Assembly: GCF_034674885.1 (NCBI RefSeq)
Contig: NZ_JAUCDS010000011.1
Location: 32,370-96,369 of the forward strand
DNA length: 64,000 nt
Reading direction: 5' to 3'
DNA from: Castellaniella sp034674885
GTDB taxonomy: Bacteria; Pseudomonadota; Gammaproteobacteria; Burkholderiales; Burkholderiaceae_B
Shown: piece by piece, positions 24,909 to 33,774 of the stretch
Numbering within the stretch: position 1 is the first letter of the stretch
How the letters are laid out: each line of letters starts with the position of its first letter
The notes under the pieces: model-generated
Database searches by the model: none
Seen by the model: the letters and a program-made list of their open reading frames with translations, nothing else
Told to the model about the DNA's origin: nothing
Made by a program: the position numbers and the translations under genes

Positions 24909-27900
24909 GCGGTTTCCTTGTTCAAAGAGACAGGGGTCGATGCGTCGGCGGCTGCCAGGCAGGCGTCCAGAATGGGAGCAATGCGGGCGACGGCTGGCGC
25001 GCTCGGCAGGGCGGCATGCGTCGCGGGGATGGCGTGGACGGTCAGCGCGTCCACGTGCGGCAGCCAGGATGGTGGACTCAGGCCTGGATCCTCATGTTCC
25101 AGAGCGGCCTGAAAATGCAGCACGGCGCCGGCATAGGACGTGTGCAGGTGGCTGCGCACCAAACTGTTGGTGTGGCTGACCGTATCGAAGACGGCGTCCA
25201 GCCGGGCGTCGGATAGTTCCCCCAGGGGGTGTTGTCCGGCCCGCAGGAATGCGACGACGCCGGCGCGGTTCAGCTGATCGGGCGGCAGTGCCTGGGGATC
25301 GGCTCCAGCGATGTGCAGCAGCGCCTTGTACAGGTTTTCGGGGGCGGGATCGGGGCGCGAGCGCCAGACTTCGCAGGGATAGGCGTCCAGCAGGGCGACT
25401 GTTCCCACGGCGTGGCCGCGCTGCTGCAGTTCCGCCGCCACGGCGTGTGCCAGGATGCCGCCGACGGACCAGCCCGCCAGATGGTAGGGGCCGGCCGCCT
25501 GCAGCGATTGCAGCAGGTCCGCATAGCGGCAGGCCATGTCTGCCAGGCTGGCAAATGGGCGGCTGCCATCCAGGGCCAGCGCGGGCGCCTGGATGCCATG
25601 GACGGTGCGCGGCGTCGACAGGGCGCGAGCCAGGGCGCCATAGCACCAGGACAGGCCGCCGGCCGGGTGGATGCAGAACAGCGCTGGTCGGCCCGGGGCC
25701 TCGCGCAACGTCACGATGGGGCCGAAGCCGGCCTGGGACGCCTCGACGGGGCTGTCCTGCAAGGCATCCAGATGGGCCGCCAGACGCGCAACGGTCGGAT
25801 ACTGGAACACCGTGCCCAGCGAGATCTCATGCGCGTCGCGCAGTTGCAGGGCCAGCCGGGCTGCCAGCAGGGAGTGTCCGCCCAGGGCGAAGAAATCGTC
25901 GTCTGCGCAGGGGGCGTCCGCCAGCCCCAGGACGGTCTGGATCTCGCGGGCGACCCGGTGTTCCGTGGCGGTGCGCAGTGGCCGCCCTGGCGCCTGGTGC
26001 GTCTGTTCCGGGACAGGCAGCGCCTTGCGGTCGAGCTTACCGTTGGCGGTCACCGGCAGGCTGGGCAGCAGAACCCAGGACGAGGGCACCATGTAGTCCG
26101 GCAGCAGCGCCGCCGTGTGAGCGGCCAGGGTCTCCGGATCGGGTGCGTGGCCGGGTTCGGCCACCAGATAGGCCGCCAGCAGCGCATGGCCGGGCTGGTC
26201 TTCGCGAGCCAGCACGGCGACTTGCGCGACCTCCGGTCGGGCGGCCAGGACGGCCTCGATCTCGCCCAGTTCGATGCGCTGGCCGCGCAGCTTGACCTGG
26301 TGGTCCAGGCGGCCCAGGTAGACGATGGCGCCGTCTGTGCGGCGCGTGGCCAGGTCGCCGGTGGCATACAGGCGGTCGTCCGGCAGGCCAGCCGGGGCGG
26401 GAATGAAGCGTTCGGTCGTCAAGTCGGGTCGGCCCAGGTAGCCGATGGCCAGCTGCCGTCCGCCCAGGTACAGCTGGCCCGGCGTGCCGGGAGGCACGGG
26501 CCGCAGCAGGGCGTCGAGCACGTGCAGTCGGGTGTTCCAGACCGGCCATCCGATGGGGATGGGCTGGCTGTCGTCGTCAGCGGTGGCGGGCCAGCAGGAC
26601 ACATCCACGGCGGCCTCTGTGGGACCGTACAGGTTATGCAGTTCCGCGTGCAGGATCTGGTGGAAACGGTCGCGCAGCGCGGCCGGCAGCGCCTCGCCGC
26701 TGCAAAAGACCAGCCGTGCCCGCAGGCCTTGGGTGGCAGGCTCGTCCAGGATCGCCGCCAGCATCGATGGCACGAAGTGCAGCACTGTGATGGCGTGGCT
26801 GCGGATCAGGCGGCACAGCCAGGCAGGGTCGCGGTGGGCTCCGGGCGGGGCCACCATCAGGCGGGCGCCGCTGAGAAAGGGCAGGAACAGTTCCCAGACC
26901 GACACGTCGAAGGTGGCGGGCGTCTTTTGCAGTATGCGGTCGTCCGGGCCGATGGCGTAGTGTTCCCGCATCCATTCCAGACGGTTGACGATGGCCGCGT
27001 GCGACACGATCACACCCTTGGGCACGCCGGTGGACCCGGAGGTATAGATGACGTAGGCGGGGTCGTCCGGGGTGGCCTCCCGTGCCGGGGTGTCTGGTGT
27101 CGCCTGCGGGCCTGGCGCGTTCGGGGGGCCGGCCAGGGCGGCCACCGACAGCGGCCGGGTTGTCAGGCCATCGCATAGCGCCGCAGGCCCGATCAGGGCG
27201 CAGGCCTGGGCATCGCCCAGGATCTGGCGCAGGCGCGCGGCGGGCTGCTGCGGATCCAGCGGCAGGTAGGCGGCGCCGCTGCGCAGGATGGCCAGCAGGC
27301 ATAGCACCCGCTCGGCGGATCGCGGCAGGGCCAAGGCGACCAGCGTCCCCGGTCGGGCGCCGGCGGCCCGCAGGCCGTGTGCGGCCGTTTCTGTCCAGGT
27401 GTCGATGTCGGCGCACGTCCAGGCACGGGCGCCGCCTGTCGCGTCCTGCAGGCCGACGCGGCCAGGATGAGCGCGGAGGCGGTCGTGGATGCGCGACCAC
27501 AGCGTGCCCTCGGGCACGGGGTGGTCGGTGCGGTTGGGGGCCAACACCCAGCGTTCGTGTTCGGCCGGTGTCAGGGTGGGCACGTCCGCCAGCCGGAAAG
27601 CGGCCAGAGCAGCCGACAGGAACGTGGTCAGGCGATCCAGGTGGGCCTGCGCCTGCGCGGCCGTGTAGAGATCCGGGTTGGCTTCGATCTCAATGCGCAG
27701 GCCGTTGCCGTCGGGAGCCGCGCGAAAGCTGAACGTCAGATCTTCGACGGGGCCGGTGCACAGCACGGCTTGCGAGGCGTCCAGGCCGGCGGCTGCGTAG
27801 GGGGCATCGAAGGGCAGCACGTTCAGGATGGGGCCGTGCAGGCGTGTCAGGCCGCCGGGCAGGGCCAGATCGCGGCGCAGCTGTTCCGCGCGGTAGCGGC

Positions 27901-28921
27901 TGTGGCGGCGCAGGCCGCGCAATGCGCGGGCGGCGTCGGCCAGCATGTCGGGCAGCGGGGCGGACTCATCCAGGGAGCAGATCCAGGGCGCCACGTTCAT
28001 GGTGGTGGTCACGGCGCGGGCGCTGCGGCTGCCCAGGCGGCCCATGGCGGGCACGCCCACCACGCAGTCGGCGGGGCCCAGATGACGCGCCACGTAGGCT
28101 GCTCCCAGGGTCGTCAGGATGTCGGGCCAGCTGATATCGGCGGCGGCTTCCTGCGCCTGCAGGGCCTGGATCAGGGCCTGGGGTGCGCTGTGCTCGAGGC
28201 GCAGGCAGGTCGCTGCGCTGAGCGCCGCACGCGTCGTCAGGCTGGCGGACGGCACGTGGCCTTCGCAGTGCGCCCGCCAGAACGCGCGGGCGCGGGTGCG
28301 GGTTTCGCTGCCGCGCCAGGCCAGGTCTTCCGCCCAGACCGGAGCCAGCGGCGCCAGGGGCGTGCCGCTATGATCGGGCGCGGCATACAGCTTGATGGCG
28401 CGGCTCTCGATCAGCGCCATGCCGTAGCCGTCGGCGGACAGGTGGTGGACGCGCTGGTACCACAGGACCAGGGACGGGCCGCACAGAAACAGCACCTGGC
28501 GCGACAGCGGATCGATCAGGGGGTCGACCGGCCGGGTCAGGTCGGTGCGGATCCAGGCCCAGGCGTCCTGGTGCGCGCTGCCCTGCGGTTGATCGCGCAG
28601 GTCGCGCACGTCCAGGTGCGGCACGCGCGCCGGATCAAGCGCCTGCACCGGGCCTTTGGGCCCGTGCGCAAAGCGCAGCGACAGGGATTGGGCCTCGGAC
28701 AGTGCCTGGTCGACGGCGCGCACGAAGCGCGGCACGTCCAGCGGGCTGCGCAGCGTCGTGCAGTGGGCCGGATTGAAGATGGGGTTGGCGGGGTCCAGGC
28801 GCTGGGCATACCACAGGCCTTCCTGGGCCTCGGTCAGCGGCACCCAGGCCGGATCCGCCGTGCCCATGGCGGATGATGGCACCACCCTGGGCGCCGGCGG
28901 CAATGCGGTGTCCGCCATCAT
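24905..28921 (-). CDS. entF: Enterobactin-synthase-type NRPS (C-A-T-TE, EntF-like)
   Basis: A 1338-residue single-module synthetase. The condensation domain has HHLSADG at 159-165. The adenylation domain (about 470-975) contains YTSGSTGVPKG and NGKLDRKAL. The carrier serine is S1017 (GGHSLLA), and the thioesterase nucleophile is S1152 (AGWSVGG). Specificity residues read from the A domain (D672, V673, W676, H715, F739, S741, L764, V772, D773, K962) spell DVWHFSLVDK, the code associated with L-serine in EntF. The likely product is a cyclic DHB-serine trilactone. The ATG at 28921 overlaps the carrier-protein stop. No MbtH-like gene is adjacent. Confidence 0.95.
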   Translation of the reverse strand: MMADTALPPAPRVVPSSAMGTADPAWVPLTEAQEGLWYAQRLDPANPIFNPAHCTTLRSPLDVPRFVRAVDQALSEAQSLSLRFAHGPKGPVQALDPARVPHLDVRDLRDQPQGSAHQDAWAWIRTDLTRPVDPLIDPLSRQVLFLCGPSLVLWYQRVHHLSADGYGMALIESRAIKLYAAPDHSGTPLAPLAPVWAEDLAWRGSETRTRARAFWRAHCEGHVPSASLTTRAALSAATCLRLEHSAPQALIQALQAQEAAADISWPDILTTLGAAYVARHLGPADCVVGVPAMGRLGSRSARAVTTTMNVAPWICSLDESAPLPDMLADAARALRGLRRHSRYRAEQLRRDLALPGGLTRLHGPILNVLPFDAPYAAAGLDASQAVLCTGPVEDLTFSFRAAPDGNGLRIEIEANPDLYTAAQAQAHLDRLTTFLSAALAAFRLADVPTLTPAEHERWVLAPNRTDHPVPEGTLWSRIHDRLRAHPGRVGLQDATGGARAWTCADIDTWTETAAHGLRAAGARPGTLVALALPRSAERVLCLLAILRSGAAYLPLDPQQPAARLRQILGDAQACALIGPAALCDGLTTRPLSVAALAGPPNAPGPQATPDTPAREATPDDPAYVIYTSGSTGVPKGVIVSHAAIVNRLEWMREHYAIGPDDRILQKTPATFDVSVWELFLPFLSGARLMVAPPGAHRDPAWLCRLIRSHAITVLHFVPSMLAAILDEPATQGLRARLVFCSGEALPAALRDRFHQILHAELHNLYGPTEAAVDVSCWPATADDDSQPIPIGWPVWNTRLHVLDALLRPVPPGTPGQLYLGGRQLAIGYLGRPDLTTERFIPAPAGLPDDRLYATGDLATRRTDGAIVYLGRLDHQVKLRGQRIELGEIEAVLAARPEVAQVAVLAREDQPGHALLAAYLVAEPGHAPDPETLAAHTAALLPDYMVPSSWVLLPSLPVTANGKLDRKALPVPEQTHQAPGRPLRTATEHRVAREIQTVLGLADAPCADDDFFALGGHSLLAARLALQLRDAHEISLGTVFQYPTVARLAAHLDALQDSPVEASQAGFGPIVTLREAPGRPALFCIHPAGGLSWCYGALARALSTPRTVHGIQAPALALDGSRPFASLADMACRYADLLQSLQAAGPYHLAGWSVGGILAHAVAAELQQRGHAVGTVALLDAYPCEVWRSRPDPAPENLYKALLHIAGADPQALPPDQLNRAGVVAFLRAGQHPLGELSDARLDAVFDTVSHTNSLVRSHLHTSYAGAVLHFQAALEHEDPGLSPPSWLPHVDALTVHAIPATHAALPSAPAVARIAPILDACLAAADASTPVSLNKETA

Positions 28922-29169
28922 GGCTGGCCGGCGCTGGCCGATGTGGCCCTGGACACCAGCGTCCACCATTGGCCCAGCGTGGCCTCGACTGCCAGGTCGG
29001 CGAATTCCACGCGAGCGCCGGCTTCGCGCCATTGGGATGCGAGTTTCATCAGGCGCATCGAATCCAGGCCCAGATCCATCAGGTTGTCGTCATCCAGGAT
29101 GTCTTCAGGGGCTTCGTGCAGCATGCGGGCGATGTCGGCGCGCATGCGTTCCAGAGTCAGTCGGTGCAT
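28918..29169 (-). CDS. Free-standing aryl carrier protein (split EntB C-terminal domain)
   Basis: An 83-residue acyl-carrier-like protein. The phosphopantetheine serine is S37 in LMDLGLDSMRLM, and the flanking sequence (DNLMDLGLDSMRLMKLASQWREAG, then WWTLVSR) is that of the ArCP domain fused to EntB in enterobacteria. EntE would load DHB on it and EntF would take the DHB from it. It sits between entE (17 bp) and entF (4-bp overlap), far from entB. This gives a rearranged enterobactin synthase in which isochorismatase and carrier are separate polypeptides. Confidence 0.92.
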   Translation of the reverse strand: MHRLTLERMRADIARMLHEAPEDILDDDNLMDLGLDSMRLMKLASQWREAGARVEFADLAVEATLGQWWTLVSRATSASAGQP

Positions 29170-29186
29170 AGAGACAGGAAAGGTGA

Positions 29187-30869
29187 TTATTCGGAAAGCG
29201 GCGCAGCAAGCGGCGGCGTGGCGGCGGCCTGCTGCGCCAGCAACTGGGCGCGCAGGTCCGCGCGCAGCGCCTTGCGGCTGATCTTCAGGGCGGCGGTGGC
29301 GGCGAACTGCGTGACGAACACGATCTGGTCAGGGACCTTGAAGTCGGCGATACCGCGTCCGCGTATCCATTTCTTCAGATCGGCCGGGCGTGGCCTGTCG
29401 CCTTTGGGGATGATGAAGGCGCAGCTGCGTTCGCCCAGGTATTCGTCCGGCACGGACACGACGGCGGCGTCGAAGACCTGGGGATGCGACAGCAGGTGGT
29501 CCTCGATTTCCTCGGCGGAGATCTTCTCCCCCGCCCGGTTGATGTGGTCGCCCGCCCGGCCCTGGACCTCCAGGTAGCCTTCGGGCGTCATGCGCACGAC
29601 GTCTCCGGTGCGGTAGTAGCCGTCTTCCGTGAACGACCGGGCGTTGGCCGAGGGGTTGTCGTGGTAGGCGCGGATCGTGTAGGGGCCGCGCGTCAGCAGG
29701 TGGCCGGCCTGGCCGGGCGCCACGGGATGGCCGTCGTCGTCCAGGATCAGGATCTCGTCGTCGGGGCTGATCGGGCGGCCTTGCGTGTGGATGATCAGGT
29801 CGTCCGGATCGTCCAGTCGTGTGTAGTTGACCAGGCCTTCGGCCATACCGAAGACCTGCTGCAGCGTCGCACCCAGCACCGGGCGCACGCGGCGGGCGAT
29901 TTCCGCCGACAGTTTCGCGCCGCCGACCTGAATGACCTGCAGGCTGCCCAGGTCGTGAGGCGTCGTCGGGGCCAGGTCCAGCCACTGCAGCAGCAGCGGC
30001 GGCACCAGGCTGGTCACGGTGACGCCTTCGCGTTCGATCAGCGCAAAGGCGGATTGGGGATCGGGCGAGAGGCTGAGCACCACGCGGCCGCCCGCGTACA
30101 GGGTGCCCAGGAAACCGGGTGAACTCATGGGGAAGTTGTGCGCGATGGGCAAGGCGCCCAGGAACACGGATTCCGGCCCCAGGCCGCAGATGCGAGCCGA
30201 TTCGCGCAGCGTGCAGATGTAGTCGTCGTGCGTGCGGGGGATCAGTTTCGACAGGCCCGTGCTGCCGCCGGAGATCTGCAGGAAGGCTACGTCGGATCCT
30301 TGCGACACCGTGGCGGGCAGGGCGCTGCCATCGACGGCATACAGGGGTTCCAGCGCAGTGAATGCCCCGGCATCGCCACTGATCCAGACCTGCTCGATGG
30401 CGGGGCAGCGGCTGCGCAGTTCGCCGGCCAGCACCCGGTAGTCAAAGCCCGCATGCGTGGCGGTGGCGACGTAGGCCCGCGCCCCGGACCCTTGGGCGAA
30501 GTGCGCGATTTCCGCGATGCGGTGCGCCGGCAGCGCGTATACGGGGATCAGTCCGGCCCGGAACAGGCCCATGACTACGCCGATGAAATCGGGGGTGTTG
30601 GGCAGGTGCACCAGCACCCGGTCACCGCGTTGCAGGCCCGACTGCAGAAAGCCTGCTGCCAGATTGGATGCCCGGCGGTCCAGTTCCGCGTAGGTCCAGC
30701 GCTGTTCGCCGCCAGTCACGGCGACGGTATCCGGGTAGCTGGTTGCGCGTTCCCGCAGCCAGGCGCCGAAGGTTTCATTGCGCCAATGGCCTGCTGCCCG
30801 GTAGCGTTCGGCGAATGCGGACGGCCAGATCTGGGTTGGGATGGGCGATGCCGGATTGTTGATGCTCAT
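29187..30869 (-). CDS. entE: 2,3-dihydroxybenzoate-AMP ligase (EntE-like)
   Basis: A stand-alone adenylation enzyme of 560 residues that activates 2,3-DHB with ATP and loads it on the aryl carrier protein. It shows the AMP-binding P-loop ISGGSTGLSKLIPRT, the FGMAEGLVNYTRLDDP and YYRTGDVVRM segments, and the C-terminal GRAGDHINRAGEKISAEEIE with the late catalytic lysine region ALKISRKALR. The start ATG at 30869 is the only family-like option, and a Fur-box-like sequence begins one nucleotide upstream of it. There is no room for a ribosome-binding site. Confidence 0.95.
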   Translation of the reverse strand: MSINNPASPIPTQIWPSAFAERYRAAGHWRNETFGAWLRERATSYPDTVAVTGGEQRWTYAELDRRASNLAAGFLQSGLQRGDRVLVHLPNTPDFIGVVMGLFRAGLIPVYALPAHRIAEIAHFAQGSGARAYVATATHAGFDYRVLAGELRSRCPAIEQVWISGDAGAFTALEPLYAVDGSALPATVSQGSDVAFLQISGGSTGLSKLIPRTHDDYICTLRESARICGLGPESVFLGALPIAHNFPMSSPGFLGTLYAGGRVVLSLSPDPQSAFALIEREGVTVTSLVPPLLLQWLDLAPTTPHDLGSLQVIQVGGAKLSAEIARRVRPVLGATLQQVFGMAEGLVNYTRLDDPDDLIIHTQGRPISPDDEILILDDDGHPVAPGQAGHLLTRGPYTIRAYHDNPSANARSFTEDGYYRTGDVVRMTPEGYLEVQGRAGDHINRAGEKISAEEIEDHLLSHPQVFDAAVVSVPDEYLGERSCAFIIPKGDRPRPADLKKWIRGRGIADFKVPDQIVFVTQFAATAALKISRKALRADLRAQLLAQQAAATPPLAAPLSE

Positions 30870-30888
30870 GATAATGAGAATGATTATA
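30870..30888 (-). promoter_or_regulatory. Fur box and -10 element at the entE start
   Basis: GATAATGAGAATGATTATA matches the 19-bp Fur consensus GATAATGATAATCATTATC at 16 positions. On the minus strand it contains TATAAT (30888-30883), a good -10 element. The predicted transcript start is about 7 nt before the entE ATG, so Fur-Fe would cover both promoter and start codon. Confidence 0.8.
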
Positions 30889-30958
30889 TTTTGTGAGTAT
30901 AGAGAAAATTCAGGATTCTGGTCCAGCGCCTGCCTGAAAATCGGGGCCGGCGATTGAT

Positions 30959-31702
30959 TCAGGACGCTGCATCCAGGCCGTTCAGCCAGGCATCCAGGTC
31001 CAGCCGCGTCAATTGCCAATCGTCTTGTGGGGCCGGCAGGCACAGGGCGGCGCAGTGCACAGGGGACGCCCAGAGCAGTCGGACGTGCTGGCCGCTGGTC
31101 TCGGGCGGTTCCGTGACTTGATGCCAGCCCTGGCCGCCGGGCTGCAGGCGCAGCCGCCCGGGTTCGATCAGCAGGCCCAGGCCGCAGGCCTTCAGCACGG
31201 CTTCCCGGCAGACCCATTCGGCGCAGAATGCCTGGGCGTCGGGCGCCGGCATTCCCGTTTTCCTTCCCGCGCGATCATCGTCTCCGGTGATTTCGACCGG
31301 GTGCGGGTCCCGACCTGTAGTCAGGCGAAACAGCGCGTTGTCCACTTGGACGGGACAGGTTTCCACGTCCACTCCCAACGCCTGCGGGCCGAAGGCCGCC
31401 AGCACCTGGTCGCCGCTGTGGGCGATGCTGAAATGCCAGGCCGGAGCAGTGCCGGGTTTGGCCGCCAGCAGAGGTTTGCCGTGCGGGCCGACCATCAGCG
31501 GGACCTGCGCGGGTGCCAGGCCCAGGTACTGGGCCAGCAGGCGGCGCGCCAGCGCCCGGCCCAGCAGACTGCGCAGGCGATCCTGCGGTCGGCGCAGGCG
31601 GGCGATCCGGTGCCATTCCGCATCCGGCAGGTCGCGCCGCAGGCGTCGCGCCTGGTCCTCGTCGGGCAGGCCGCGCAGGGCGATGATCCGGGGGGCCGTC
31701 AT
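30959..31702 (-). CDS. entD: Sfp/EntD-type 4'-phosphopantetheinyl transferase
   Basis: A 247-residue enzyme that converts the apo carrier domains of EntF and the aryl carrier protein to their holo forms. Sfp-family motifs are visible in order: GPHGKPLL (about residue 72), WHFSIAHSGDQVLAAF, the Mg-binding GVDVE, and FCAEWVCREAVLKACGLG with the WxxxEA element. It lies 22 bp after the binding-protein gene and 89 bp before the entE start, so it ends the transport operon and is separated from entE by the Fur-controlled promoter. Confidence 0.92.
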   Translation of the reverse strand: MTAPRIIALRGLPDEDQARRLRRDLPDAEWHRIARLRRPQDRLRSLLGRALARRLLAQYLGLAPAQVPLMVGPHGKPLLAAKPGTAPAWHFSIAHSGDQVLAAFGPQALGVDVETCPVQVDNALFRLTTGRDPHPVEITGDDDRAGRKTGMPAPDAQAFCAEWVCREAVLKACGLGLLIEPGRLRLQPGGQGWHQVTEPPETSGQHVRLLWASPVHCAALCLPAPQDDWQLTRLDLDAWLNGLDAAS

Positions 31703-31724
31703 GGCGGTTCCGCTCGACCGTCCG

Positions 31725-32936
31725 TCAGGGCTTCAGGTTCACCAGGTAGGTGCCGTCCAGGGGCACGGCCAGGAACCGGCGGTTGATCTCCTCCAGGGTC
31801 CGGGCAGGGTCCACGTCGGCGAAGCGCCCTGGATGGATCCAGTGCGCCAGGGCCTCGATGAAAACCACGTGCAGGGGCGAGTCGTTGAAGGCGTGCCAGA
31901 TGCCGTGGCTGTTGCCGGACCGTACGGCGGGCAGGGCATCCAGGCGGTTTGCCTGGATCAGGCGCCGCAGGCTGGCGCGGGCATCGGCCTGGGTGACCCC
32001 TGCGCCGATGGCCAGTCCGCTGCTGGCGTTGGATCCGGTGCCGGTCGCCACGTACACCTGTGGCGCGCGCGCGTTGATGTATTCGAAATTCAGCTTGCCG
32101 GTGGCGGTTTTCAGCACGTCGGCGCCGATGTTGTGCCCGCCGGCGTACTGGACCATCTCGTTGAAGGTCCCCGCGCCCGGCGAGTTGCAGCAGTCCGTGA
32201 CGCCCGCATGCGCGTGCACGAAGACCGGCGGACGCTGGTCGTCGGGCAGGTCGGCCAGCCGTTGCGCGATGGCCTGCATGTGCTGCTGGTAGAAGCGGAT
32301 GAAGCGTTCGGCCTGGTCTTCGCGGCCGATGGCCGCGCCCAGTGCGCGCAGGCTGGGCACCGTGTTCTCCATGGGGCGCATGAAGAAGTCGATGACGATG
32401 ACCGGCACGCCGGCCGCGTCCAGGCGCCGGATGATCGGTGAGTCGTCGGCCGCCTGGCCCTGGATCAGGCCGGCAAAGGACGCCGTCATCACCACCAGGT
32501 CCGGGCGCAGCCCCAGCGTGCGTTCGACCGAGAACGATTCTGCGGTGTGGCGTCCCACGACGGGCACGTCCGCCAGGCGGGGGAACCGTTTCAGCGCAGC
32601 GCGGTAATCCGGGGCGAAGGAGGTCCTGAATTCGTCGGACCAGCCCGCCAGGATCGCGGCTGGGTCGGGCGTCAGCAGAGACAGCACCTGGAAGTGCCGG
32701 GCCTGGGCCAGGACCACGCGCTGCGCCGGCCCCGGCAGGGTGACGGAGCGGCCAAGGATGTCCGTGACCGTGATGGGCGTGGCGCCAGCGGGGGCGGCGA
32801 ACAGGGCCGACAGCAGCATCAGCAGCAGCGCCGCCAGCACGGAGCGGGGGCTCGCCGACCGCGAGGCAGTGGGCCTTCCGGGGCGAGCGTGATCGCGGAC
32901 CAAAGCAGCCGTGTGGCGGAAATCCAGGGAAGACAT
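31725..32936 (-). CDS. fepB: Ferric-siderophore periplasmic binding protein (FepB-like)
   Basis: A 403-residue solute-binding protein of the iron-siderophore class. A hydrophobic export signal (VLAALLLMLLSALFAAPAGA) follows an unusually long, Arg-rich N-terminus of about 33 residues, so the translation start may be misjudged, though no better start is visible. The mature part has TVTDILGRSVTLPGPAQRVVL at its beginning and LRPDLVVMTASFAG in the first lobe. It would deliver ferric catecholate to the FepC/FepD-like importer encoded just upstream. Confidence 0.9.
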   Translation of the reverse strand: MSSLDFRHTAALVRDHARPGRPTASRSASPRSVLAALLLMLLSALFAAPAGATPITVTDILGRSVTLPGPAQRVVLAQARHFQVLSLLTPDPAAILAGWSDEFRTSFAPDYRAALKRFPRLADVPVVGRHTAESFSVERTLGLRPDLVVMTASFAGLIQGQAADDSPIIRRLDAAGVPVIVIDFFMRPMENTVPSLRALGAAIGREDQAERFIRFYQQHMQAIAQRLADLPDDQRPPVFVHAHAGVTDCCNSPGAGTFNEMVQYAGGHNIGADVLKTATGKLNFEYINARAPQVYVATGTGSNASSGLAIGAGVTQADARASLRRLIQANRLDALPAVRSGNSHGIWHAFNDSPLHVVFIEALAHWIHPGRFADVDPARTLEEINRRFLAVPLDGTYLVNLKP

Positions 32937-32972
32937 GGTGGCGGGCTTTTCGGGAATAAGGGGTTTTGAGGA

Positions 32973-33755
32973 TCAGGCAGCGGGCTGGCAGAGCCCGTCG
33001 ATCAGCACATGGCGCAGACCGTGCGAGCAGGTTTCCACGCGGGCATTGACCTGGTAGACCCGGGCCAGGGAATCAGAGGTGATGACGGCATCGGGGCTGC
33101 CGTGGCCGACCAGCTCGCCTTCCTGGATCAGCAGCACCTCGTCGCTGCGCTGCAGGGCGATGTTCAGGTCGTGCAGCACGATCAGGGTCGTCAGTCCATG
33201 TTGCCGCGTTTCCTGGCGCAACAGGTCCATCACGTGGCATTGATAGTTCAGGTCCAGAGCCGACAGCGGTTCGTCCAGCAGCAGCAGGCGCGGGGTGCGG
33301 ATCAGGGCCTGGGCCAGCCCGACCAGCTGCTTCTGGCCGCCGGACAGCTCGTCCAGGTAGTGCATGGCCAGGTGTTCGATGCCCAGCCGCGACAGCACGT
33401 CCAGGATGCGCTGGGGGCTGGCGTCCTGCGCCTGGGGCGACAGGTCCGACGCCCGGGCTGCCACCAGCACGGATTCGAAGACCCGCAGGTGCACCGAAGC
33501 GGGCAGGGACTGGGGCAGGTAGACGACCTGCTGGGCGCGCTGCTCGAAGGACAGGCGCGTCAGGTCCTGGCCGTCCAGCAGCACCTGGCCGTGGGATTTG
33601 AGCAGCCCGGCGATGGCCTTGAGCAGCGTGGATTTGCCGCTGCCATTGGGTCCCAGCAGGGACACCACCCGGCCGGGGGCCAGCGGGCCGGCTGTCAGCT
33701 GGCGGATGACGGCGTGGCGGCCGTAGGCGACGGAGAGGTCCTGGATCTGCAGCAT
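32973..33755 (-). CDS. fepC: Ferric-siderophore ABC transporter ATPase (FepC-like)
   Basis: A 260-residue ATPase that energises uptake across the inner membrane. Walker A is GPNGSGKSTLLKA, the signature is LSGGQKQLVGLAQAL, and Walker B is LLLLDEPLSALD with the VLHDLNIAL H-loop. Domain order and length match FepC/FecE-type ATPases. It is 19 bp downstream of the permease gene and 36 bp upstream of the binding-protein gene. Confidence 0.93.
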   Translation of the reverse strand: MLQIQDLSVAYGRHAVIRQLTAGPLAPGRVVSLLGPNGSGKSTLLKAIAGLLKSHGQVLLDGQDLTRLSFEQRAQQVVYLPQSLPASVHLRVFESVLVAARASDLSPQAQDASPQRILDVLSRLGIEHLAMHYLDELSGGQKQLVGLAQALIRTPRLLLLDEPLSALDLNYQCHVMDLLRQETRQHGLTTLIVLHDLNIALQRSDEVLLIQEGELVGHGSPDAVITSDSLARVYQVNARVETCSHGLRHVLIDGLCQPAA

Positions 33756-33774
33756 GGTCAGGGGATGTTCAAGT

